Assembly: GCF_019974135.1 (NCBI RefSeq)
Contig: NZ_AP025017.1
Coordinates: 2,294,001 to 2,358,000 of the forward strand
Source of the DNA: Actinomyces capricornis
GTDB taxonomy: Bacteria; Actinomycetota; Actinomycetes; Actinomycetales; Actinomycetaceae
Length of the DNA: 64,000 bases
Direction: 5' to 3'
Each line of letters starts with the position of its first letter. Position 1 is the stretch's first letter. The translations under genes were made by a program, and so were the position numbers. Shown piece after piece: positions 29,277 to 37,289 of the stretch. The notes below the pieces were generated by a model. It was given only the letters and a program-made list of their open reading frames with translations, had not been told where the DNA came from and ran no database searches.

Positions 29277-30695
29277 ATGCTCACGCGCTTCGAGGTCTCT
29301 GGATTCAAGAACCTCAGGGATGTCGCCGTGGACCTGGGGCCCTTCACCTGCATTGCGGGCCCCAATGGCGTGGGGAAGTCCAACCTCTTCGATGCGATCG
29401 CCTTCCTCGGTGCCCTGGCGGACCACTCCTTCAACGATGCGATCGCCTCGGTCCGCTCGGTGCCGGGCCAGCGCGGCACTCAGGAGTCCGTGCTCAGCGC
29501 GGCGGTCCTATCCGGGGAGGAGAATCTGCGCCTGGCCGCCGAGATGATCATCCCCGGCAGCCTCAGGGACGCCAGGGGGCGCAGGGTCACTCTTCGGGAT
29601 ACCTATCTGCGCTACGAGGTCGAGTTGGGTGTGGATACGGAGTACCGGGGCAATCGCTCGGCTCCGATCCGCCTCATCACCGAGTCCCTGGAGTCGGCGA
29701 CCAGGCCTCCGGCCTGCCCTGCGCTGGCGGAGGCGGTGCAGGTCCCGCAGAGCAGGAGGACCTATATCGAGCCTGGCCCGCAGATCCCGCTGGCTTACGA
29801 GGCGGGGAGCGGGACGATGGTCTGGGATGTATACGATCGGGACCCGGAGGAGTATCTCGGCCCTCGTGATGATGGGGAGTTTCCGTCCATCCCTGATCAT
29901 TCCTACTTTGTCGGGGAGCTCGACAGGACCGCCCTGTCCCAGGCCCGTGCCGGGACGGTTCCCGGGCAGGTGGCCGCGCAGCTGCGCTCATGGCGCTTCC
30001 TGGCCCTGGAGCCGAGCCTCATCCGCGCCGCCGACAGCATCGACGAGGCCGGGCGGCTGGCGGACTCGGGCGCCCATCTGCCCGCGGCCCTCAATGCCCG
30101 TGCCGAGGAGCGGGGCGCCCAGATCTATGACGGCCTTCGCCGCGCCCTGGGTGATCTGCTCGACCTGCGCCATCTCGAGGTCATCCGCAACGGCGATTTC
30201 CTGGAGCTGCGCGCCCAGGTGGGGGAGGGCCCCGAGCTGCCCGCACGTGCGCTCTCGGACGGCTCCCTCAGACTGCTGGTGCTCGGTGCCCTGGCCACCG
30301 GCATCGACGGCGCAGGGGCGGTCTTCATCGAGGAGCCGGAGAACGGGGTGCACCCTGCCCGCCTCCGCGCCCTGCTCGATCTGCTCCGCTCCATGGCGGG
30401 GCCCCGGCAGGAGGGACAGGAGGGGTACGGTCAGGTGGTCATCAACACCCACTCGCCCTATGTCGTCCAGGAGGTCCTGGAGGCCGCCCCGGGGGATGTC
30501 CTGTGCGCGGTCTCCTGGCGGCGGAGCTCGGGAGCAGGGGAGGTGACGACGTCGACCTCCTTCCACCCGCTCCCAGGCACCTGGCGCGCCGCGGGCCGGG
30601 AGGGGCCGGGGGATGAGCGGCGAATCCAGCCGGTCTCCCGCACCGAGCTGATCGACTTCCTGGAGAGCCCCGTCATGGCCGAGGGCGAGCAGTGA
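29277..30695 (+). CDS. AAA_21/RecF-like ABC-type ATPase of a putative defence pair
   Basis: A 472-residue cytoplasmic ATPase of the SMC/RecF/OLD superfamily. It opens with FEVSGFKNLRDVAVDLGPFT, then Walker A GPNGVGKSN (about 28-36), a degenerate ABC signature ALSDGSLR (about 327), Walker B AVFIEEPENGVHP (about 348-360) and an H-loop INTHSPYVVQ (about 392). The gap between Walker A and signature holds a long lineage-specific domain with no recognised fold. ATG 29277 is preceded by GGGAAGGGGAG. Its TGA overlaps the GTG of the next gene (GTGA), so the two are coupled. ATPases of this kind with a neighbouring TOPRIM-like protein are typical of two-gene anti-phage systems. No role in amino acid metabolism is suggested. 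Confidence 0.85.
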   Translation: MLTRFEVSGFKNLRDVAVDLGPFTCIAGPNGVGKSNLFDAIAFLGALADHSFNDAIASVRSVPGQRGTQESVLSAAVLSGEENLRLAAEMIIPGSLRDARGRRVTLRDTYLRYEVELGVDTEYRGNRSAPIRLITESLESATRPPACPALAEAVQVPQSRRTYIEPGPQIPLAYEAGSGTMVWDVYDRDPEEYLGPRDDGEFPSIPDHSYFVGELDRTALSQARAGTVPGQVAAQLRSWRFLALEPSLIRAADSIDEAGRLADSGAHLPAALNARAEERGAQIYDGLRRALGDLLDLRHLEVIRNGDFLELRAQVGEGPELPARALSDGSLRLLVLGALATGIDGAGAVFIEEPENGVHPARLRALLDLLRSMAGPRQEGQEGYGQVVINTHSPYVVQEVLEAAPGDVLCAVSWRRSSGAGEVTTSTSFHPLPGTWRAAGREGPGDERRIQPVSRTELIDFLESPVMAEGEQ

Positions 30696-31306
30696 GCGGT
30701 TTCTGGAACTGCGCCTTCATCGGGGAGGGCACCTCCGATGACAGCCTGACCTCGCCCCTGGAGGGGCTCGTCATGTCCCTGGTCCCGGGTGATGACGTCC
30801 GCGTGGAGGCGGTGAGGCTTCCCCGCCGGCTACGGCATGCGCCGGTGGCCGAGAAGATCGCCGCGCTGGCGGAGGATGAGGGCTTCACACTGGTCTTCGT
30901 CCACCGTGATGCCGATCAGGCAGGGCTGCGCGCCAGGCAGGAGGAGATCCTCCGCCCTCACGGCCACCGCCACATCGTCCCTGTGGTGCCCGTCCGGGAG
31001 ACTGAGGCCTGGGCCCTCGCCCAGCTCTGGGGTGATGAGGCATATCGGGTATGGCTGTCCGGGCACTGGAGCATCGGTCGCCTGCGGGCACTGGAGGAGG
31101 TCTCCGATCCCAAGGCCGTCCTGAGGGCCTGGGCGGAGCGGAGCGCCAGTGACCTGGAATGGGGCCGGTTCCGCTCCGAGACGATCAGGGCCATCAACCC
31201 GGAGGGCGGGGTTGCCGGGCTGGGGGCGTGGGTGCGGCTGCGTGAGCGCCTCATCGAGTCGATGGTCGCCGTGCGGCCCCACCTGAGGAGCGTGCTGAGC
31301 CCGTAG
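30692..31306 (+). CDS. TOPRIM-like/DUF4276-type partner of the ATPase
   Basis: A 204-residue protein starting at GTG 30692, overlapping the ATPase stop by four bases. The N-terminus NCAFIGEGTSDDSL places a Glu at the end of a first strand (E12), and VFVHRDADQAG (about 69-79) gives a D-x-D pair. E ... DxD is the metal-binding arrangement of TOPRIM nucleases, as in OLD and DUF4276/RloB-like proteins. RETEAWALA (about 103-111) matches the ETEAW motif of the DUF4276 group. No membrane segment. Likely the effector half of an ATPase-nuclease pair. Family placement is by motif only; activity is inferred. Confidence 0.72.
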   Translation: MSGFWNCAFIGEGTSDDSLTSPLEGLVMSLVPGDDVRVEAVRLPRRLRHAPVAEKIAALAEDEGFTLVFVHRDADQAGLRARQEEILRPHGHRHIVPVVPVRETEAWALAQLWGDEAYRVWLSGHWSIGRLRALEEVSDPKAVLRAWAERSASDLEWGRFRSETIRAINPEGGVAGLGAWVRLRERLIESMVAVRPHLRSVLSP

Positions 31307-31370
31307 GCCTCGCAGAGGGCCCAGGAGCTGTGAGGAGCGTGACGAGGACGGCTGCAGATCGCGGGGTTGT

Positions 31371-31383
31371 CTGCATCATGCAG
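31371..31383. promoter_or_regulatory. Palindrome upstream of leuB
   Basis: CTGCATCATGCAG, a perfect 6-1-6 palindrome about 170 bp before leuB in a 245-bp intergenic gap. It could be a repressor site for leuB or part of the 3' end of the preceding pair. Confidence 0.25.
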
Positions 31384-31539
31384 GGGATGGCAGCGGATTG
31401 CAGGTCTCCCCGAGATGCGATCCGCTGCTCAGACTGCCGTTCTGCAGCCAACCCCGGCATTCTGCGCCCCCGTCGTCGGGCCGTGCGCCCCGGGGCACCC
31501 ACGATCCGAGACCCGAGGTCCGCATCGTGGCGATGGCCG

Positions 31540-31545
31540 TAGGCT
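31540..31545 (+). promoter_or_regulatory. -10 box of leuB, leaderless layout
   Basis: TAGGCT ends six bases before the leuB ATG (31552), so transcription would start at the ATG. No Shine-Dalgarno precedes leuB. Confidence 0.5.
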
Positions 31546-31551
31546 GGTGCC

Positions 31552-32595
31552 ATGACGACCATTGACCTGGCAGTGATCCCCGGCGACGGCATCGGCAAGG
31601 AGGTGGTGCCCGAGGCGCTCAAGGTCCTGGGCAAGGCCCTCAGCGGCACCGGGGTGGAGATCGCCACCACCCACTACGACCTGGGCGCCGAGTACTGGCA
31701 GCGCACGGGGCAGGCCCTCAGCGATGAGGACCTGGAGGCGATCAAGGGCCACGACGCGATCCTCCTGGGCGCCGTGGGTGACCCCTCCGTCCCCTCCGGG
31801 ATCCTGGAGCGAGGCCTGCTGCTGCGGCTGCGTTTCGCCCTGGACCACTACGTCAACCTGCGCCCCTCCAAGCTCTACCCCGGTGTGCCCACCCCGCTGG
31901 CCGAGCCCGGGCAGATCGACTTCGTCGTTGTGCGCGAGGGGACCGAGGGGCTCTACTGCGGCAATGGGGGAGTGGTGCGCCAGGGCACCCCCCAGGAGAT
32001 CGCCACCGAGGTCAGCGTCAACACCGCCTTCGGCGTCGAGCGGGTCGTGCGCTACGCCTTCGCCAAGGCCGCCTCCCGGCCCGCCAAGCACCTGACCCTG
32101 GTCCACAAGCACAATGTGCTGGTCCACGCCGGGGGCCTGTGGCGGCGCACCGTCGAGGCCGTCTCCGCCCAGTACCCCGAGGTCACCGTGGACTACGCCC
32201 ATGTCGACGCCGCCACCATCTACCTGGTCGCCGACCCCGGGCGCTTCGACGTCATCGTCACCGACAACCTCTTCGGCGACATCCTCACCGATGAGGCCGG
32301 GGCCATCACCGGGGGCATCGGCCTGGCGGCCTCGGGCAACATCAACCCCGAGGGCGCCTTCCCCTCCATGTTCGAGCCCGTGCACGGCTCGGCCCCCGAC
32401 ATCGCGGGCCAGGGCATCGCCGACCCCACCGCGACCATCTCCGCGGCCGCCCTCATGCTCGACCACCTGGGCCACACCCGCCCCGCCCGGCGCATCGAGG
32501 CCGCTGTCGAGGCCGATATGGCCGGCAGGGCCGATGGGCGCAGCCGCAGCACCGCAGAGATCGGCGATGCCATCGCCCAGGCCCTGGAGGCCTGA
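31552..32595 (+). CDS. leuB: 3-isopropylmalate dehydrogenase
   Basis: A 347-residue NAD-dependent decarboxylating dehydrogenase of leucine synthesis. Features: [16 protein letters not shown] at the N-terminus, the substrate-binding Arg-rich segment [20 protein letters not shown], the [14 protein letters not shown] metal-binding stretch with catalytic Asp residues, and the adenine-binding loop [20 protein letters not shown]. The 347-residue size and [10 protein letters not shown] segment resemble the actinobacterial LeuB type rather than isocitrate dehydrogenase. It is followed by ilvE after 122 bp, each apparently with its own start-proximal promoter. Confidence 0.94.
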   Translation: MTTIDLAVIPGDGIGKEVVPEALKVLGKALSGTGVEIATTHYDLGAEYWQRTGQALSDEDLEAIKGHDAILLGAVGDPSVPSGILERGLLLRLRFALDHYVNLRPSKLYPGVPTPLAEPGQIDFVVVREGTEGLYCGNGGVVRQGTPQEIATEVSVNTAFGVERVVRYAFAKAASRPAKHLTLVHKHNVLVHAGGLWRRTVEAVSAQYPEVTVDYAHVDAATIYLVADPGRFDVIVTDNLFGDILTDEAGAITGGIGLAASGNINPEGAFPSMFEPVHGSAPDIAGQGIADPTATISAAALMLDHLGHTRPARRIEAAVEADMAGRADGRSRSTAEIGDAIAQALEA

Positions 32596-32705
32596 GTGCT
32601 GCAGCGCGCCAGGGGATCCCGGCCCGGACCACGGCCCACCGCCGGCGGGGGCTGGCAGCGGCCTGAGCATCGCCGTCATCCGGGGTTGCGGCGCCGCCGC
32701 GGCGG

Positions 32706-32711
32706 TAGGGT
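32706..32711 (+). promoter_or_regulatory. -10 box of ilvE, leaderless layout
   Basis: TAGGGT ends six bases before the ilvE ATG (32718), the same arrangement as leuB, with no Shine-Dalgarno. Confidence 0.45.
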
Positions 32712-32717
32712 GAGCCC

Positions 32718-33878
32718 ATGACCGAGACAGCCACCCGTCCCGACCCCCAGCCCACGCCCCTGGCACGCGCCGCGGCCGTCCCGGTCCCCAGTGCCGACTC
32801 CCTGGCCGGCCGCTTCCCCCTGACCCGCAATGAGCGCGCCGCCAGTGCCTCCCTGAGGGCCCAGGCCCTGGAGGACCTGCACTTCGGCACCACCTTCACC
32901 GACCACATGGCCCATGCCCGCTGGACCCAGGACGAGGGCTGGGGCCAGCACGGCATCATCGCCTACCAGGACCTGACGCTCTCCCCGGCGGCGGCGGTCC
33001 TCCACTACGGCCAGGAGATCTTCGAGGGCATCAAGGCCTACCGGCACCAGGACGGCTCGGTGTGGACCTTCAGGCCCCGCTACAACGCCGCCAGGCTCAA
33101 CGCCTCCGCCCGGCGCATGGCCCTGCCCGAGATGGAGGAGGAGGACATCATCGCCTCCCTGGTCGACCTGGTCCGGGCCGACCACGAATGGGTCCCCGGC
33201 GGAGCGGGCGAGTCCCTCTACCTGCGCCCCTTCGCCTTCGCCTCCGAGCCCTTCCTGGGCGTGCGCCCCGCCCGGCAGGTGGACTACTACGTCATCGCCT
33301 CACCGGCGGGCAACTACTTCCCCCACGGCCTGGAGCCCCTGAGCATCTGGGTGAGCAGGGAGTACCACCGCGCGGGCCCCGGGGGCACGGGTGCGGCCAA
33401 GACCGGTGGCAACTACGCCTCCTCCCTGCTGCCCCAGCAGGAGGCCTACGAGGCGGGCTGCGACCAGGTCTGCTTCCTGGACGCCGCCACCGAGCAGAAC
33501 CTCGAGGAGCTCGGGGGGATGAACATCATGGTGGTGGACGCCGACGGCTCGGTGCGCACCCCCCGGCTCACCGGCTCCATCCTGGAGGGCTCCACGCGGG
33601 CCTCCATCATCACCTTGCTGCGCGATGAGGGACGCCGGGTCACCGAGGAGACCATCAGCCTCCAGGGCCTGCTGGAGGACATCGTCTCCGGACGAGTCTC
33701 AGAGGTCTTCGCCTGCGGGACCGCCGCCGTCGTCGTGCCCATCGGGCGCCTGGCAGGGCATGGCATGGAGGCGGAGATCGCCGGCACCGAGGTCACCCGC
33801 AGGATCCACGACCTGCTCACTGGGATCCAGTACGGGCGCCGTCCCGATCCCCACGGGTGGATGTACCGGCTCACCTGA
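32718..33878 (+). CDS. ilvE: Branched-chain amino acid aminotransferase
   Basis: A 386-residue class IV (D-amino acid transferase fold) PLP enzyme, performing the last step of Val, Leu and Ile synthesis. Family motifs: ILHYGQEIFEGIKAYRH (as ILHYGQ-type AVLHYGQEIFEGIKAY), RPRYNAARLNASARRM, GTGAAKTGGNYASSLLPQ with the segment around the PLP Lys, then EQNLEELGGMNIM and GSILEGSTRASII. The C-terminal VFACGTAAVVVPIG is the usual glycine-rich end. Length fits actinobacterial IlvE (about 365-370 plus a short N-terminal extension). Start ATG 32718. Confidence 0.95.
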   Translation: MTETATRPDPQPTPLARAAAVPVPSADSLAGRFPLTRNERAASASLRAQALEDLHFGTTFTDHMAHARWTQDEGWGQHGIIAYQDLTLSPAAAVLHYGQEIFEGIKAYRHQDGSVWTFRPRYNAARLNASARRMALPEMEEEDIIASLVDLVRADHEWVPGGAGESLYLRPFAFASEPFLGVRPARQVDYYVIASPAGNYFPHGLEPLSIWVSREYHRAGPGGTGAAKTGGNYASSLLPQQEAYEAGCDQVCFLDAATEQNLEELGGMNIMVVDADGSVRTPRLTGSILEGSTRASIITLLRDEGRRVTEETISLQGLLEDIVSGRVSEVFACGTAAVVVPIGRLAGHGMEAEIAGTEVTRRIHDLLTGIQYGRRPDPHGWMYRLT

Positions 33879-33987
33879 GGCCTGCCCGACCCGGCCCGGC
33901 GTACCGCTCCTGGAGCGAGTCTGTGAATCGTGCGTGATTTTGGTGCAAGCGCATAAGAATGGCGCGGATCTATGGTGCCATTGGACC

Positions 33988-35109
33988 ATGACCCCTGCGC
34001 CCACCGACCCCCAGGAGCCCACGGCCGACGACGCATCCGCCCCCGACCCGGCGGAGGGCCAGGACCCGGGGCCCTCGGGCTCGCGCAAGGCTCGACGTCG
34101 CACCCTGCGGGCGGTCCTGCTCAGTGCCGGCATGGTGGTGCTCGTGGTGGTCCTCGTCATCGCGGGCCTGGGCCTGTGGCTGCGCCATTCGCTGGGCTCG
34201 GGCCTGGAGACCATCGCCGACCCCTTCGCCGGCATCGCCACCAGGGCGCCGCACCAGCGGGTCGAGGGCGATCAGCAGCCCGCCACCAACATCCTCGTCC
34301 TGGGCTCGGACTCCAGGATCAGTGCGGGCGACCCCTCCCAGTGGGAGGCTGGGGCCCAGCGCACTGACGCCCTGATGATCATGCAGATCAGTGGGGACAG
34401 GAAGGACGTCAGTGTCGTGTCCATCCCCCGCGACACCTGGGTGGACATCCCCGGGCACGGCCAAGCCAAGATCAACGCCGCCTACGCCTACGGGGGCACC
34501 TCCCTGACGATCCAGACCGTCGAGGCCCTCACCGGTATCCGCATCCACCATGTGGCCATCGCCGACTTCGAGTCCTTCACCACCCTGACCGATGAGATCG
34601 GCGGGGTGACCATCGACCTCAAGGAGCCCCAGACCCTGGCGGGCACTGATTTCCAGGCCGGGCCCCAGCAGCTCAACGGTGCGCAGGCCCTGGCCTACGC
34701 CCGTGAGCGCGACTCCCTGCCCGGCGGCGACTTCGACCGTGTCAAGCGTCAGCAGGCCTGGATGCGCGCCATCGTCAAGCAGATCTTCAGCAATGGCACC
34801 CTATCCAGCCCCACCAGGCTCTACTCCTTCCTGCGCACGGCCACCCAGACCGTGGCCGTGGATGAGTCCTTCACCCTTGATGAGATGCAGTCCCTGGCCT
34901 GGCAGATGCGTGACCTGCGCAGTGGCGATATCCACTTCATGACCGCCCCGGTCGCGGGCACGTCCACCTCCCCGGACGGCCAATCCATCGTCGAGCTCGA
35001 TTCGCAGGGGAGCCAGGCGCTGTTCACCGCCTTCGCCCAGGACACGGTGGGGGAGTACCTGGAGACGGCCCCGGAGTCCGTCGAGCTGCTGCCCACCACC
35101 GTCAACTGA
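33988..35109 (+). CDS. LytR-CpsA-Psr (LCP) family envelope ligase
   Basis: A 373-residue type II membrane protein. An acidic cytoplasmic tail (1-30), RKARRRT, and one membrane helix (about 44-67) are followed by an extracellular LCP domain (about 100-270). LCP markers: NILVLGSDSR, DALMIMQIS, VVSIPRDTWVDIPGHGQAKI with the conserved Arg/Asp pair, INAAYAYGG, and LAYARERDSLPGGDFDRVKR. LCP enzymes transfer lipid-linked polymers (teichoic acid, arabinogalactan, capsule, or glycans onto protein in Actinomyces) to the wall. Its position at the edge of the polysaccharide locus fits attachment of that polymer. ATG 33988 is chosen over the longer open frame because the upstream part overlaps ilvE in another frame. 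Confidence 0.92.
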   Translation: MTPAPTDPQEPTADDASAPDPAEGQDPGPSGSRKARRRTLRAVLLSAGMVVLVVVLVIAGLGLWLRHSLGSGLETIADPFAGIATRAPHQRVEGDQQPATNILVLGSDSRISAGDPSQWEAGAQRTDALMIMQISGDRKDVSVVSIPRDTWVDIPGHGQAKINAAYAYGGTSLTIQTVEALTGIRIHHVAIADFESFTTLTDEIGGVTIDLKEPQTLAGTDFQAGPQQLNGAQALAYARERDSLPGGDFDRVKRQQAWMRAIVKQIFSNGTLSSPTRLYSFLRTATQTVAVDESFTLDEMQSLAWQMRDLRSGDIHFMTAPVAGTSTSPDGQSIVELDSQGSQALFTAFAQDTVGEYLETAPESVELLPTTVN

Positions 35110-35322
35110 TCCTTCCCGGCCCCGCCGGCTCCGCCCCACCGCTCACCGGCCCGGCCTGGGACGCGATGCTGGCGCCGCGGCCGGCTCGGGGTCTCATTTC
35201 AGCCTCGATCCGCCCGCGGGACCACGGGTGGAGCGAGTGTGCCCTGCATGGCGTGGAAGACTGGTGGAAAGCGCCGTGCCTCCTCCCCTGGCACGCCATC
35301 CCAACGAGCCGAGGGCGGAACT

Positions 35323-35757
35323 GTGAAGCGCGTGATGACGTATGGGACCTTCGACCTGCTCCACTACGGGCATATCGAGCTGCTCCGGCGTGCACGGGCC
35401 CTGGGCGACCACCTGGTGGTGGGACTGTCCACCGACGAGTTCAACGCGGTCAAGGGCAAGCAGGCCCGCTACGGCTATGACGAGCGCGCGGCCATGATCT
35501 CTGCCGTGCGCTACGTGGACCTCGTGGTGCCCGAGATCACCTGGGAGCAGAAGCCTGACGACGTGGCGGCCTACGGGATCGACGTCGTCGTCATGGGGGA
35601 GGACTGGCAGGGCGCCTTCGACGACCAGCTCGAGGGCCTGTGCGAGCTCGTCTACCTGCCGCGCACCCCGGAGGTCTCCACCACCCGGATCAAGGACTAC
35701 CTCCTGGGCGCCAAGCGCGACACCGATGGAGGCAGGCTCAACAGCGTGTGGCTCTAG
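35323..35757 (+). CDS. tagD: Glycerol-3-phosphate cytidylyltransferase-like (TagD), intact
   Basis: A 144-residue nucleotidyltransferase forming CDP-glycerol from CTP and glycerol 3-phosphate, the donor for poly(glycerol phosphate) teichoic acids. Both family signatures are present: GTFDLLHYGHIELLRRA (the HxGH motif, residues 7-23) and RTPEVSTTRIKDYL near residue 115, equivalent to the RTxGISTT CTP-binding motif. Length matches TagD (129-132) with a short tail. Start GTG 35323 has GAGGGCGGA before it and begins at the conserved MKRV-type N-terminus. Its TAG overlaps tail-to-tail with the stop of the WecB-like fragment. No TagF-type polymerase is in view, so the fate of CDP-glycerol is unknown. 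Confidence 0.9.
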   Translation: MKRVMTYGTFDLLHYGHIELLRRARALGDHLVVGLSTDEFNAVKGKQARYGYDERAAMISAVRYVDLVVPEITWEQKPDDVAAYGIDVVVMGEDWQGAFDDQLEGLCELVYLPRTPEVSTTRIKDYLLGAKRDTDGGRLNSVWL

Positions 35758-36371
35758 GCGGCCGGGCAGTGGGCTGAGGAGGGCGCCGGGACGGGCAGCG
35801 GGGCGCCGGCTGACATGATGCGCTCCTGGGGCACCCCCTGGCGCACCAGCCTGCCCCGGGTCTCTGCCCTGGTGACCAGGTGGACGGCGCTCACCCGCTC
35901 CAGGAGCCTGCGATCAGCCTCCAGAGGGTAGGGCGAGCAGGGCGGCTCGTCGGCCTCGGCCTCCAGGTGCAGGACCGGGACGCCGTGGTTGAAGGCTGTC
36001 AGCGCCACCGCGCAGATCGACGTCGTGATGCCGCCGACGAGTACGGCGTCCGGGTGCTGGGAGGCCAGCAGGCGGCCGAAGCGGGTGAAGATCTCCGCGG
36101 TCAGGGTATTGCGGCCGTACTCGCCCGCGGTCAGGCCCAGGTCGTGCTCGGCCCTCACTGCCTCCGGGTGATCCTGAGGGCTGAGGGCCGCCTGTCCCGC
36201 AGCCCGGAGCACGGGATCGCCGGCGCGCGGCCGACCTGCCGGATGGCGGTGCTCGCCGGTGGACACCGTCGTCGTGCGCGAGCCCGGGTGGGCGCTCAGC
36301 GCCTCGATGAGGGGAGCCAGGGCGCCGGCCTGCGCGGTGGTGGCGTAGACGGCCATGACACTGATACTCAC
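35754..36371 (-). pseudogene. Half-length WecB-like UDP-GlcNAc 2-epimerase remnant
   Basis: A 205-residue frame whose whole length aligns with the first domain of WecB-type UDP-GlcNAc 2-epimerases: a starting strand (ISVMAVYATTAQAGALAPLI in place of GTRPEAIKMAPLV), the middle PDAVLVGGITTSICAVALTA (usual form PDVVLVHGDTTTT), and VLHLEAEADEPPCSPYPLEA (usual form HVEAGLRTGD). The second Rossmann domain, about 180 residues, is absent, and the GTRPEA and DTTT motifs are altered, so epimerase activity is unlikely. GTG 36371 has a strong GGAGG at good spacing, so a short protein may still be made. Decayed gene, or a repurposed single domain; I favour decay. It lies between two tagD copies in the opposite direction. 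Confidence 0.6.
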
Positions 36372-36753
36372 CGAGGGCCTCCGGCGGTGATCGGGCGGGA
36401 TGCGTGCCGGGGCACCGGGGAGGTGCGCGGCGCGTGCTGTCCTGCTCCACTGTAGTTGTGGGAATCCCCTCCCCGCCGCGAGGAGGAGTCCAGGCCGGGC
36501 TCTGCAACCGGAGTGTGACCACCGGCCGGTGCTGTGACAGGCGTGCAATCCTGCGTGAGACCCAGGCAACGCGCCCGCCGCGGCGCCCAGCAGGGGGCAG
36601 ATCACGTGTCGGCCTCGGGATCCTGGGCCGCAGGAGACGAGGCCGCCGGGTTTTCGGCCTACTTGCAGGGTGCCCAATAGTGGGTGAGGACGATCATAGC
36701 GCGGGGGCAGGCTCAGTGCGATAACACGGCCTTCGCGGCGCTGTCGAAGTCTC
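36372..36753. other. Intergenic gap before the second tagD
   Basis: About 380 bp between the divergent WecB-like remnant and tagD2. I see no gene in it. It ends in the TAGACT promoter box of the short ORF before tagD2. Confidence 0.4.
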
Positions 36754-36759
36754 TAGACT
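36754..36759 (+). promoter_or_regulatory. -10 box before the short ORF and tagD2
   Basis: TAGACT ends six bases before ATG 36766. The same hexamer and spacing precede orn, suggesting a leaderless transcript start. Confidence 0.5.
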
Positions 36760-36765
36760 AACTGC

Positions 36766-36864
36766 ATGTGCGTTCAACTACTGTGCGCGCAATCGACGAC
36801 AAGATGCCGAATGCTTGTACGATTCCCACAAGCGTCGGACCTGCCTATCCGAGGATCGACTTGA
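36766..36864 (+). CDS. Short leaderless ORF overlapping the tagD2 start
   Basis: A 32-codon frame from ATG 36766, six bases after TAGACT, ending in TGA that overlaps the tagD2 ATG by one base (TGATG, 36862-36866). It has several Cys, Gln and Arg codons and no recognisable domain. It could be a leader peptide that couples ribosomes onto tagD2. The other reading is that in-frame GTG 36768 is the real leaderless start of a TagD2 with a 32-residue N-terminal extension. Confidence 0.35.
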   Translation: MCVQLLCAQSTTRCRMLVRFPQASDLPIRGST

Positions 36865-37262
36865 TGAAACGCGTGATCACCTATGGGACCTTCGATCTGC
36901 TCCACTATGGGCATATCGAGTTGCTCCGCAGGGCCAAGGCCCTGGGTGACTACCTCGTCGTGGCGCTGTCCACCGATGAGTTCAATGCCGCCAAGGGCAA
37001 GACCGCCTATTTCGACTACGAGCAGCGCAAGGCGCTGCTGGAGGCCATCCGCTACGTCGACCAGGTCATCCCCGAGCGCACCTGGCAGCAGAAGACCACC
37101 GACGTCGTCGAGCACGAGATCGACGTGTTCGTCATGGGGGAGGACTGGATCCACACCTTCAATGACCAGCTCGAGGGGCTGTGCGAGGTCGTCTACCTGC
37201 CCCGCACCCCCGAGGTCGAGGACGGTTCCCGCCCCTCCCACGGCGATCCCGCCGCCCGCTGA
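36864..37262 (+). CDS. TagD-like cytidylyltransferase lacking the C-terminal motif
   Basis: A 132-residue paralogue of the tagD at 35323. It keeps GTFDLLHYGHIELLRRA and the central VMGEDW segment, and runs parallel to the first copy as far as VYLPRTPEV. After that, where the first copy has STTRIKDYL, this one reads EDGSRPSHGDPAAR and stops. The RTxxxSTT motif binds the nucleotide in TagD and related cytidylyltransferases, so this copy may be inactive, altered, or only a structural partner. ATG 36864 is the start matching the family N-terminus (MKRVITYG), with GAGGA upstream. The alternative GTG 36768 would add 32 residues. It is convergent with the flippase gene. Confidence 0.8.
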   Translation: MKRVITYGTFDLLHYGHIELLRRAKALGDYLVVALSTDEFNAAKGKTAYFDYEQRKALLEAIRYVDQVIPERTWQQKTTDVVEHEIDVFVMGEDWIHTFNDQLEGLCEVVYLPRTPEVEDGSRPSHGDPAAR

Positions 37263-37289
37263 TCCCGCCTGCCGGCCGCAGGAGCGCGT

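Noticed and set aside
29087..29869. A 260-codon plus-strand frame overlapping the ATPase gene
   Set aside because: Out of frame with the P-loop protein, Arg/Gly/Ser-rich, no start signal.
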